DNA of 6,481 nt from Lentisphaerota bacterium. GTDB taxonomy: Bacteria > Verrucomicrobiota > Kiritimatiellia > JAAZAB01. The DNA lies in assembly GCA_016199105.1 (NCBI GenBank), contig JACQHI010000392.1, forward strand, positions 1-6,481, read 5' to 3'. A program made the translations under genes and the position numbers. The notes beneath the pieces are model-generated. The model ran no database searches. It was not told the DNA's origin and worked only from the letters and a program-made list of their open reading frames with translations. Shown piece after piece: positions 1-5,402 of the stretch (positions are counted from its first letter, which is position 1; each line of letters opens with the position of its first letter).

Positions 1-1
1 G

Positions 2-283
2 GATGGAGTGGCCGATATCGCCGTCTTCGACAGTAACACTGGGTACTGGTATATCCGGACCGTCAGCGGAACGACGCTGGGCTGGCAGGTGGCGTGGGGC
101 TGGCCGGGCGCGGTGCCGGTGCCGGGCGATTACAACGGGGATGGAATCAGCGATTTGGCGGTCTTCGATAGCAACACGGGTTTCTGGTACATCCGGACCA
201 TGAGCGGAACAACGCTGGCCTGGGCGGTCGCGTGGGGCTGGCCGGGCGCCATTCCCGTGGGGTCGCTGGAGAGCTATTATTAA
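2..283 (+). CDS. FG-GAP/VCBS-like repeat protein, C-terminal fragment
   Basis: The reading frame is open from the window edge to TAA at 281-283, so the start lies outside and only about 93 C-terminal residues are seen. They form nearly two copies of a 46-residue repeat (138 bases): an acidic loop of the GDYNGDGxSD type, then LAVFDSNTGxWYIRT, then SGTTL and AWGWPGAxPV. Acidic DxDxDG-like loops of this sort are known from FG-GAP/VCBS beta-propeller blades, where they bind calcium, usually in exported or surface proteins. The last copy ends in a short tail (GSLESYY) with no visible sorting signal such as PEP-CTERM or LPXTG. The two copies are close at the DNA level as well, sharing an identical 20-base block at 92-111 and 230-249, which suggests recent unit duplication. 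The substrate or ligand cannot be told from this fragment. Confidence 0.85.
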   Translation, partial: DGVADIAVFDSNTGYWYIRTVSGTTLGWQVAWGWPGAVPVPGDYNGDGISDLAVFDSNTGFWYIRTMSGTTLAWAVAWGWPGAIPVGSLESYY

Positions 284-420
284 AATGCGGGTTCGGTATT
301 TCGAGGTTCAGCGGTTCAACGGTTGGAACAGGATCGAAGCATGCCAGCCTGCCCGAGTCGCGGCGACGGAGGCCCATCGCCCTCCAGACTGGGTTATGTC
401 TCCGCTTGGAGGGCGTAAGC

Positions 421-450
421 GTGCCCCTCCCGAAGAACTGGGAGGGGCGC
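421..450. repeat. GC-rich hairpin in the gene-free gap 284-607
   Basis: A perfect 9-bp inverted repeat (423-431 with 440-448) encloses an 8-base loop; one T-G wobble and one further pair extend it to 421-450. A second small hairpin follows at 461-473 (5-bp arms TCCGT/ACGGA, 3-base loop). Neither is followed by a T tract, and the first lies about 140 bases past the upstream stop codon, so it is not a classical intrinsic terminator. It could be a dispersed intergenic repeat or an RNA structure. The rest of 284-500 shows nothing gene-like: short open frames there have no convincing start signals and no recognisable protein family. Confidence 0.5.
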
Positions 451-502
451 AGTCCCTGCGTCCGTCGGACGGATTCTGCGGTCATAATACGCCGTGAAAT
501 GT

Positions 503-517
503 GCCGTTGACAACGGC
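503..517. promoter_or_regulatory. Perfect 15-base palindrome, candidate toxin-antitoxin operator
   Basis: Arms GCCGTTG (503-509) and CAACGGC (511-517) are exact inverted copies around a single central A. The palindrome covers the whole -35 hexamer of the predicted promoter, the expected place for a repressor to block RNA polymerase. Type II toxin-antitoxin operons are commonly autoregulated by the antitoxin, so binding by the antitoxin at 608-817, alone or with its toxin, is a reasonable inference. However, that antitoxin has no DNA-binding fold that can be recognised by eye. Confidence 0.45.
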
Positions 518-536
518 GGCGCCTTCGGATAATAAT
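507..536 (+). promoter_or_regulatory. Sigma70-type promoter for the toxin-antitoxin operon
   Basis: A consensus -35 TTGACA sits at 507-512. Two overlapping -10 candidates each match TATAAT at 5 of 6 positions: AATAAT at 531-536 (18-base spacer, preferred) and GATAAT at 528-533 (15-base spacer). The antitoxin ATG is about 70 bases downstream, leaving a leader of roughly 65 bases. There is no other gene for it to serve before the antitoxin. Confidence 0.5.
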
Positions 537-595
537 TCACACCAAACCAAATGGGTAAGGGTGAGTAAAGACAACCCTAAATCGCGGTGCGCCAG

Positions 596-600
596 AGGAG
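596..600 (+). promoter_or_regulatory. Ribosome binding site of the antitoxin
   Basis: AGGAG lies 7 bases before the ATG at 608. It supports that start over an out-of-frame ATG at 601, which is too close to this site. Confidence 0.7.
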
Positions 601-607
601 ATGACGC

Positions 608-817
608 ATGAATTCGCAGATAGCCGAAACCGTCAGCAAGATGCCGCCCCAGCTTCAGAAAGAAGTTGAAGATTTCGTATTATTTCTCGCCAAGCGGGAG
701 AGGCCGCGTTCGACGCGCAAGTTGCTGCAGAACTGGGCTGGGGCGTTGAAAGAATACCGTGAGACGTTTACGTCCGTGTCCTTGCAGAAGAAGGCCTTGG
801 AGTGGCGCTTGGAGTGA
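608..817 (+). CDS. DUF2281-type antitoxin of a PIN-toxin pair
   Basis: This 69-residue protein most likely neutralises the toxin encoded directly after it. The N-terminal half (about residues 1-30, including LPxxLQxEVxDFVxFL-like spacing in MPPQLQKEVEDFVLFLAKR) matches the helical segment typical of DUF2281 antitoxins. The C-terminal part has the conserved WAGALKEYR...FTSVSLQKKALEWR block (residues 43-67), which in this family is thought to contact the partner PIN toxin. The ATG is backed by AGGAG at 596-600, and the length is normal for the family. Its stop is 3 bases before the toxin ATG, so the two are almost certainly co-transcribed and translationally coupled. The family assignment is from remembered conservation; DNA binding by this protein is not evident. 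Confidence 0.8.
   Translation: MNSQIAETVSKMPPQLQKEVEDFVLFLAKRERPRSTRKLLQNWAGALKEYRETFTSVSLQKKALEWRLE
811..814 (+). promoter_or_regulatory. Ribosome binding site of the toxin inside the antitoxin gene
   Basis: GGAG lies 6 bases before the toxin ATG at 821 and overlaps the last codons of the antitoxin. Ribosomes finishing the antitoxin would therefore be near the toxin start, the usual coupling in such pairs. Confidence 0.6.
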
Positions 818-820
818 CAC

Positions 821-1222
821 ATGTATCTGCTGGACACCAATATCTGGTTGGAACGGCTGCTGGAACAGGAGCGGGCGGCGGAAGTGTCGCAGCTTCTTGC
901 GACCGTGCCGGGCTCGGAGTTGGCCATTACAGATTTTGCCTTTCACTCCATTGGGGTGATCATGCTGAAACTCGGCAAGCCGGAGGAGCTGATCCGCTTC
1001 GCGGATGACCTTGTCGGGGAGGGCGAGGTTGCCCTGGTGAGCCTTGAACCCCATGACACACATGCCATTACCGATGCAGCCACGGCCTACCGGCTTGATT
1101 TCGACGATGCCTATCAGTACACGGCGGCCGAGAAGTACGGGTTGCAACTGATCAGTTTTGACGATTCTTTTGACCGTACTCCGCGCAGGCGTAAGACACC
1201 CGGCGATGTGGTTCAGCTGTGA
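821..1222 (+). CDS. vapC: VapC-like PIN-domain RNase toxin
   Basis: This 133-residue protein has the length and motif order of a single PIN domain, a metal-dependent RNase fold; VapC toxins cleave tRNA or rRNA to stop translation. The N-terminal MYLLDTNIWLE carries the first catalytic aspartate (D5). The late motif LDFDDAYQYTAAEKYGLQLISFDDSFD supplies the expected acids D95/D96 and D114. The usual central glutamate of PIN toxins is not obvious: the matching stretch ITDFAFHSIGV has D38 and H42. From memory this ITDF.xHSIG pattern is normal in the PIN subgroup paired with DUF2281 antitoxins, so it need not mean loss of activity. The gene starts 3 bases after the antitoxin stop. The RNA target cannot be predicted. 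Toxin function is inferred from family and pairing. Confidence 0.85.
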   Translation: MYLLDTNIWLERLLEQERAAEVSQLLATVPGSELAITDFAFHSIGVIMLKLGKPEELIRFADDLVGEGEVALVSLEPHDTHAITDAATAYRLDFDDAYQYTAAEKYGLQLISFDDSFDRTPRRRKTPGDVVQL

Positions 1223-1425
1223 CAGTGCGTGAAATAACAATTGGGGATTGCCGGCTAAACCAGTGCAGCGCCCCGGCATTCATGGGACACGAGGAAATTG
1301 TTCTGCCACTGCTGGTCCACCGATCTTATGGTGACAGAGACAACTTCGACCCAGGCTACGCAATTTGGCTTGAGCAGGAAGGCGTTATTCGCGCATGGAC
1401 GCGTATCAGATACACGCCGCAATAA
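1219..1425 (+). CDS. Doubtful small ORF overlapping the toxin stop
   Basis: A GTG at 1219 overlaps the toxin TGA by four bases (GTGA), a geometry typical of translationally coupled genes, and opens a 68-codon frame ending in TAA at 1423-1425. No ribosome site is visible for GTG 1219, GTG 1225 or the internal ATG 1282. The protein, which includes IVLPLLVHRSYGDRDNFDPGYAIWLEQEGVIRAW, has plausible amino-acid composition but no recognised domain. It could be a real third gene of the toxin-antitoxin operon, a remnant of an older gene, or chance. Its codons are less GC-biased than those of the flanking genes. Confidence 0.3.
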   Translation: MTVREITIGDCRLNQCSAPAFMGHEEIVLPLLVHRSYGDRDNFDPGYAIWLEQEGVIRAWTRIRYTPQ

Positions 1426-1436
1426 CGATTGAGAGT

Positions 1437-1543
1437 CGGGACGAAGGCAGGGGCCATGGTAACAACCAACACAACGTGGGCAATGCCCACAACCCAAAAA
1501 AATCAACCACGCGCGGCGCGTGGCAAGTCACGGACTCGTCCCG
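1437..1543. other. Nested inverted repeats, possible three-way RNA fold
   Basis: Within the non-coding gap 1426-1709, an outer 8-bp stem can form between CGGGACGA (1437-1444) and TCGTCCCG (1536-1543). It would enclose two tight hairpins: GTGGGC/GCCCAC with a 3-base loop (1476-1490) and CCACGCG/CGCGTGG with a 3-base loop (1507-1523). Together they could make a three-way junction. No known RNA family is recognised. The outer stem is long-range and could be chance; the inner hairpins are certain as inverted repeats. Confidence 0.3.
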
Positions 1544-1565
1544 CGTTTCGCAGGATAAAGATTGA

Positions 1566-1675
1566 AACTACGAAACACGCGAAAAGCGCGAAAATACGAG
1601 TGAAGATTGGTTTTATTTAATTCCTAAACAACCTGATTCCTGTCCCCTTTCGCGAGTTTCGTGTGTTTCGTAGTT
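1566..1675. repeat. Large inverted repeat with CGAAA/TTTCG every 9 bases
   Basis: The 28-base arms at 1566-1593 and 1648-1675 are reverse complements at 25 of 28 positions and are separated by a 54-base AT-richer spacer. Inside the left arm CGAAA recurs at 1571, 1580 and 1589; inside the right arm TTTCG recurs at 1648, 1657 and 1666. The motif is thus phased exactly every 9 bases. Such TTTCGTGTGTTTCGTAGTT-like stretches are, to my recollection, frequent dispersed intergenic repeats in Kiritimatiellota and Verrucomicrobiota-like genomes. The element ends about 35 bases before the ATPase gene, so it could form a leader hairpin or act as a non-autonomous mobile or regulatory element. No transposase or target duplication is seen. 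Confidence 0.6.
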
Positions 1676-1709
1676 AATAAAATCTTCTTGTTTTTTATAG
1701 CAGTTTCTC

Positions 1710-3107
1710 ATGTTTCAGGCACCAATGAAATCAACCGCGGATCACACTGATAATCCGGTAATAGACACGTTGCGCAAGGCCGTTTCGCAGTCGCCCGACA
1801 ATTTGCATTTGCGCCGGCATTTTGCCCAGGTGTTGCTGGAAGCCGGCGGCCACAAGGAGGCCGAGGTGGAGTTTCGCGCGGCGCTGGCGCTGGCCCCCGG
1901 GGATACGGGCCTCGGGCTTGGACTTGCCAAGGCGTTTTTCCATCAGGGCAAGCACTCGGAAGCGCTCGTGGTTCTTGAAGACCTGCAAGCCCGGCCGGAC
2001 CTCCCGGCCGAGGCGCAGCTGATCCATGCCCGGGTCTTGAATGCCAGGGGCGAAAAGACGTCCGCGCTGGATCATTATCGCCGGGCGGTGGCGCTGGACG
2101 CCGACCTGGCGGATGCGCTTCTTCTCGAACAATTAGGCCCGAAGTCGCCGATAGACGCAGGGACCGCACCTTGGCCGGCAAACGAAAACACCTCGCCCCA
2201 GCGACGGGAGGATGTCGAGCCGGTTCCGTCCGATGAAACCGCCCTGCCTGAAAAGCCCGGAATCACGTTCAAGGACGTGGGCGGCATGGAAAAGCTGAAA
2301 GAGGAAATCCGGCTGAAAGTGATTTATCCGATCCAACATCCCGAGGTTTACAAGGCCTATGGAAAAGGCATTGGCGGCGGGATTCTGATGTTCGGCCCGC
2401 CGGGTTGCGGAAAGACCCACCTGGCCCGCGCCACCGCCGGCGAAGTGAACGCCGCCTTCGTCGCCGTGGGGATCAACGAGGTGCTGGAGATGTGGATCGG
2501 CAGGAGCGAAAGCAACCTCCACGCGATCTTCGAAATGGCGCGAAGAAACAAGCCCTGCGTGCTCTTTTTCGACGAGGTGGATGCCCTGGGCGCCAGCCGC
2601 GCGGATTTCAAGAACAGCGCCGGGCGCAGCCTCATCAACCAGTTCCTGGCCGAGCTCGACGGCGTCAAAAGCGACAACGAGGGGGTGCTGATTCTGGCCG
2701 CGACCAATGCGCCCTGGAATGTGGACAGCGCGTTTCGGCGGCCCGGGCGATTTGACCGCATCATTTTTGTGCCGCCCCCCGATACGGAGGCCCGCGCCTT
2801 GATCTTGGAATTGTTGCTCAAGGACAAACTCGCGAAAGACATTGACTATCCGGCCCTGGCGAAGCGCACCGGGTCTTTTTCGGGCGCCGACTTGAAATCC
2901 GTGGTGGATGTGGCGACGGAAGCCCGGATCGAAGACGCTTTGCGATCCGGCAAGGCGCTGCCGCTGACCACCAAGGACCTCGCCGCCGCCGCGGCCAAGC
3001 GATTCCCCACCACCCGCGAATGGTTTGCCACCGCCCGTAATTACGCGACCTACTCCAATGAGGGCGGATTTTATGACGATGTGGCCAGGTATCTGAACCT
3101 GGTTTGA
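1710..3107 (+). CDS. TPR-AAA+ ATPase, Vps4/katanin/Cdc48-like
   Basis: This 465-residue protein joins a TPR adaptor to one AAA+ module. About three TPR hairpins span residues 31-133, followed by a polar linker (140-183). The AAA+ core begins at ITFKDVGGMEKLKEEI (185-200) and has Walker A GPPGCGKT (229-236), Walker B VLFFDEVDA (284-292), sensor 1 ATN (331-333), arginine fingers in FRRPGRFDR (342-350) and sensor 2 SGADL (391-395). Pore loop 1 is EMWIGRSESN (260-269), with the tryptophan typical of Vps4/katanin-like enzymes. All catalytic residues look intact, so it should form an ATP-driven ring that threads or disassembles proteins. The TPRs occupy the place of the MIT domain of Vps4 and probably recruit substrate. 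There is no strong ribosome site before ATG 1710; the in-frame ATG at 1725 is an alternative. The next gene, a membrane TPR protein, is a likely partner. The substrate is unknown. Confidence 0.9.
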   Translation: MFQAPMKSTADHTDNPVIDTLRKAVSQSPDNLHLRRHFAQVLLEAGGHKEAEVEFRAALALAPGDTGLGLGLAKAFFHQGKHSEALVVLEDLQARPDLPAEAQLIHARVLNARGEKTSALDHYRRAVALDADLADALLLEQLGPKSPIDAGTAPWPANENTSPQRREDVEPVPSDETALPEKPGITFKDVGGMEKLKEEIRLKVIYPIQHPEVYKAYGKGIGGGILMFGPPGCGKTHLARATAGEVNAAFVAVGINEVLEMWIGRSESNLHAIFEMARRNKPCVLFFDEVDALGASRADFKNSAGRSLINQFLAELDGVKSDNEGVLILAATNAPWNVDSAFRRPGRFDRIIFVPPPDTEARALILELLLKDKLAKDIDYPALAKRTGSFSGADLKSVVDVATEARIEDALRSGKALPLTTKDLAAAAAKRFPTTREWFATARNYATYSNEGGFYDDVARYLNLV

Positions 3108-3147
3108 TTCATGACGGAGGCTGTGGTTTCCCGGCAGCCGAACTCGC

Positions 3148-4461
3148 ATGGACAAGCATGGCGAACATCTTCTTGAACGCGCCCGTTTCTTTTTTGAGCA
3201 CAAAAAGTATCCGCGGGCGGAAGCGGAACTGAGCCGGGCGCTGGTGGCGGACCCGAATTGCGCCGACGCGCATGCCCTTCTCGCTCGATGTCAGCATGGT
3301 CAGGGTCGGCATCAGGAGGCGTATGACACCATGTGCCGGGCGGTCAGCCTCTCGCCGGAGTGGGACTGGGGGCATTATTTTCTCGCCGTCATGCTCACCA
3401 ATCTGGAACGGCTGGAGCCGGCGGAAACCGAAATCCGGGAGGCGCTTCGGCTGGATCCGAACGACGCAACCTATGACGCGTTTCTCAGTTACATTCTCCG
3501 GCGAAAAAAGAAACCCCGGGAGGCGTTGACTGCCGCCGAAGCGGCTTTACAAAAGGATCCCCAAAATGTCTATGCGCATATTCAGATGGCCAATGCGTTC
3601 GGCGCGTTGAATCGCTGGGAAGACGCCCGCCAGGCGGCGCGGGAGGCCCTGCGAATAGACCCCATGCGCGCGGACGCACACCTCATGAGGGCGATCGCCT
3701 TTCTCAATATGGGAAATCCCGAGCAGCTCAAGAGGGCGCAGGCCGCCGTTCAAGACGCGCTGGCGATCGATCCGACGGATCCGGAAGCGCAACAGGTCCT
3801 GTCTCATATCATAGAGCGCCGCATAAATCCTCCCCAAACCACCCCAGCAAACCCCGGCCTAATACTTGTGTGCCTCATCGGCATGGCCCTGTTGTCCTTG
3901 CCAAAACTGTTAAAGGATTTTAATCGTCCCAAAGAACCCTGTCGGCATCCTTATGCCAGTCGCAGCGACGTACTCACCGGCGGGGAGAACTACTTCGATT
4001 GGTATTGTCAGCAGTGCGGGAAAAGCGGACGGATTTCGAAGCCGTTGCTGCCCAGCGGCGCCCGCTCGACTCAAGCCCAAGAGATCCAGAGGTCTAAGCA
4101 AAATGTGTCCGCGGGCGCTTTACAAAAGACAAATGCGCCCTTTGATATAATCATTCGTCTCAACGACTTCATTCCAGCCGACGATAGACTCGATGGCACG
4201 TGGTCGGCCGTCAACGCAACCGATGAAGCCGGAATTGGGGTTTTCGTGTTCCATGATTCGACGCTTGAGATTCAACCGGAGGCGTCGCCCCCGGTGGAGT
4301 TCCAGTTTCATTTCATCGCGTCAAACGCGCTGGCGCTATGCACGGCGGAATCCAATGCGATCCGGACCAATTTCACATGTCGGCTTGATTTCCTGGGATT
4401 GAATCGGCTCATTTTGCATGACTCCCCTCTCGGCCAGGTCGAGTTACGCCGCGAGGAATAA
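3148..4461 (+). CDS. TPR protein with membrane segment and Cys cluster
   Basis: This 437-residue protein is not recognised as a whole. About six TPR units fill residues 5-210. A short hydrophobic segment, about 237-252 (GLILVCLIGMALLSLP), is a probable single membrane span with basic residues on both sides, so topology is unclear. Next comes a possible small metal site: C265 and H267 with C287xxC290 in YCQQCGKSG. After a polar linker, residues 331-437 look beta-rich, with a GTW motif (350-352) and alternating hydrophobics reminiscent of small lipocalin-like barrels; this is only a resemblance. ATG 3148 is the first usable in-frame start after a stop at 3112-3114, but it has no nearby ribosome site; GGAGG at 3116-3120 is 27 bases away. 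The 40-base gap after the ATPase gene suggests co-expression, and it may anchor or feed substrates to that ATPase. Confidence 0.8.
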   Translation: MDKHGEHLLERARFFFEHKKYPRAEAELSRALVADPNCADAHALLARCQHGQGRHQEAYDTMCRAVSLSPEWDWGHYFLAVMLTNLERLEPAETEIREALRLDPNDATYDAFLSYILRRKKKPREALTAAEAALQKDPQNVYAHIQMANAFGALNRWEDARQAAREALRIDPMRADAHLMRAIAFLNMGNPEQLKRAQAAVQDALAIDPTDPEAQQVLSHIIERRINPPQTTPANPGLILVCLIGMALLSLPKLLKDFNRPKEPCRHPYASRSDVLTGGENYFDWYCQQCGKSGRISKPLLPSGARSTQAQEIQRSKQNVSAGALQKTNAPFDIIIRLNDFIPADDRLDGTWSAVNATDEAGIGVFVFHDSTLEIQPEASPPVEFQFHFIASNALALCTAESNAIRTNFTCRLDFLGLNRLILHDSPLGQVELRREE

Positions 4462-4563
4462 GTAAAGGCGCAAATAATATTTGTCGAATAATGGTGTCAA
4501 AAATAGGTTGGCGCAAACGGGAGTCAGGGGAGCTTATTCTGGCGATAACCCTGAACTGGTGAG

Positions 4564-4569
4564 AAAGGA
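4564..4569 (+). promoter_or_regulatory. Ribosome binding site of the TIM-barrel gene
   Basis: AAAGGA lies 6 bases before ATG 4576 and fixes that start. The rest of the gap 4462-4563 holds AT-rich stretches and an 8-base direct repeat GGCGCAAA (4467-4474, 4510-4517), but no convincing promoter or terminator. Confidence 0.6.
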
Positions 4570-4575
4570 AACCCC

Positions 4576-5301
4576 ATGAAATATCGGGATGTCTTCGCGA
4601 ATCAGCATGTCGTTCTTCCGGTCATCCATGTCGAGTCGTTGGAGCAAGCGCTTCGAAATGTGCGAATCGCACACGACGCAGGGGCTGATGGCGTGTTTCT
4701 GATCAATCATGGCTCCAGTTCGAGCGATTTGCTGGCGGTCCACGAAGAAGTCTGGAAAGAATACCCGGACTGGTGGGTCGGCGTGAACTGCCTCGACTTG
4801 AATCCCTCCGAGGTATTTGCTCGGGTCTCAGAGCATGTTGCAGGCGTCTGGGCGGACAATGCGATGATTGATGAAAACCGGGAAGATCAGTTTGGGGCAA
4901 AAGCCATTCTTGAAGCCAAACAGAAATCAGGCTGGAAAGGCCTGTACTTCGGAGGGGTTGCATTCAAGTACCAGCGTCAGGTAAACAAGCTGAGACCGGC
5001 AGCCCGGATCGCGTCCCGCTATATGGATGTTGTTACCACCAGTGGGCCGGGCACCGGCAAGGCGGCGGATGTGGAAAAGATCCGCGATATGAAAAATGCA
5101 ATCGGTGATTTCCCCATGGCCATAGCCAGCGGGATCACCCCGGAGAACGTTGTGGACTACCTCGACATCGCCGACGGTTTTCTCGTGGCGACAGGCATCA
5201 GCTCAAACTTCACGGAACTTGATGCTGGCCGGGTGAAAGCGCTGGTCCGAGCTGTGCGGTCGCACGCACCTGGGAAGCGTAGCAGCCAGAGAACGACTTG
5301 A
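4576..5301 (+). CDS. BtpA/SgcQ-like TIM-barrel protein
   Basis: This 241-residue protein looks like a (beta/alpha)8 barrel of the BtpA/SgcQ type. The N-terminal strand and helix (VVLPVIHVESLEQALRNVR, residues 12-30) are followed by HDAGADGVFLINHG (33-46), in the position of the family's 'AGADGV' second strand. The C-terminal half has the features expected of a phosphate-binding barrel: VVTTSGPGTGKAADVEKIRDMK (152-173), then MAIASGITPENVVDYLDIADGFLVATGIS (181-209). BtpA was named for a role in photosystem I stability in cyanobacteria, and SgcQ is a sugar-operon protein; the reaction of the family is not established, so no substrate is assigned. The length is close to the family norm; the last residues (GKRSSQRTT) look like an unstructured tail. 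It precedes the ADP-ribosylglycohydrolase by about 100 bases on the same strand. A different phosphate-binding TIM-barrel family is possible. Confidence 0.65.
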   Translation: MKYRDVFANQHVVLPVIHVESLEQALRNVRIAHDAGADGVFLINHGSSSSDLLAVHEEVWKEYPDWWVGVNCLDLNPSEVFARVSEHVAGVWADNAMIDENREDQFGAKAILEAKQKSGWKGLYFGGVAFKYQRQVNKLRPAARIASRYMDVVTTSGPGTGKAADVEKIRDMKNAIGDFPMAIASGITPENVVDYLDIADGFLVATGISSNFTELDAGRVKALVRAVRSHAPGKRSSQRTT

Positions 5302-5355
5302 CCGATGGGACCGAAGGGACAGGGACTTGGCCCGTGTGGCGAAATACCACAGGGC
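5301..5355. repeat. GGGAC-rich tract and stem-loop between two genes
   Basis: Directly after the TIM-barrel stop the sequence repeats ACCGA and GGGAC units (5301-5326). A stem-loop follows at 5330-5355: TGTGG (5335-5339) pairs with CCACA (5347-5351), and GCCC (5330-5333) with GGGC (5352-5355), with G5334 bulged and a 7-base loop. There is no T tract, so an intrinsic terminator is not supported. It may be a processing or attenuating structure in the leader of the next gene, or another dispersed intergenic repeat. Confidence 0.4.
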
Positions 5356-5387
5356 TCTCAAGAGATTGAGGGAGGTTGAATCCCAAC

Positions 5388-5394
5388 AGGGGGG
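5388..5394 (+). promoter_or_regulatory. Ribosome binding site choosing ATG 5403
   Basis: AGGGGGG lies 8 bases before ATG 5403. The competing upstream TTG at 5376 touches a GGGAGG (5370-5375) with no spacer and is therefore unlikely to be the start. Confidence 0.5.
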
Positions 5395-5402
5395 CGGGAT
5401 AC

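Noticed and set aside
232..510. Overlapping short open frames on both strands across the gap 284-500
   Set aside because: They conflict with each other, lack ribosome sites, run through hairpins and have arginine/proline-rich products typical of GC-rich non-coding frames.
1566..1675. Insertion sequence or CRISPR array
   Set aside because: There is no transposase, no target-site duplication and no regularly spaced direct repeats with unique spacers; the structure is one inverted repeat.
1665..1700. Promoter directly before the ATPase gene in the AT-rich stretch
   Set aside because: TAATAA and TTTTATAG resemble -10 boxes but no matching -35 lies at the right distance; composition alone explains them.
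2133..3203. Long minus-strand open frame (356 codons) opposite the ATPase gene
   Set aside because: The + strand has complete AAA+ motifs in order; the antisense frame is a by-product of GC-rich codon use and has no family features.
4481..4540. Promoter before the TIM-barrel gene (TTGTCG or TTGGCG as -35)
   Set aside because: No -10 with acceptable match and spacing could be found for either.
5330..5355. Intrinsic terminator after the TIM-barrel gene
   Set aside because: The stem is good but no T tract follows; it is listed only as a stem-loop.
5376..5402. TTG at 5376 as start of the ADP-ribosylglycohydrolase
   Set aside because: The GGGAGG there abuts the TTG with no spacer, while ATG 5403 has a properly spaced purine-rich site; the extra residues carry no conserved feature.
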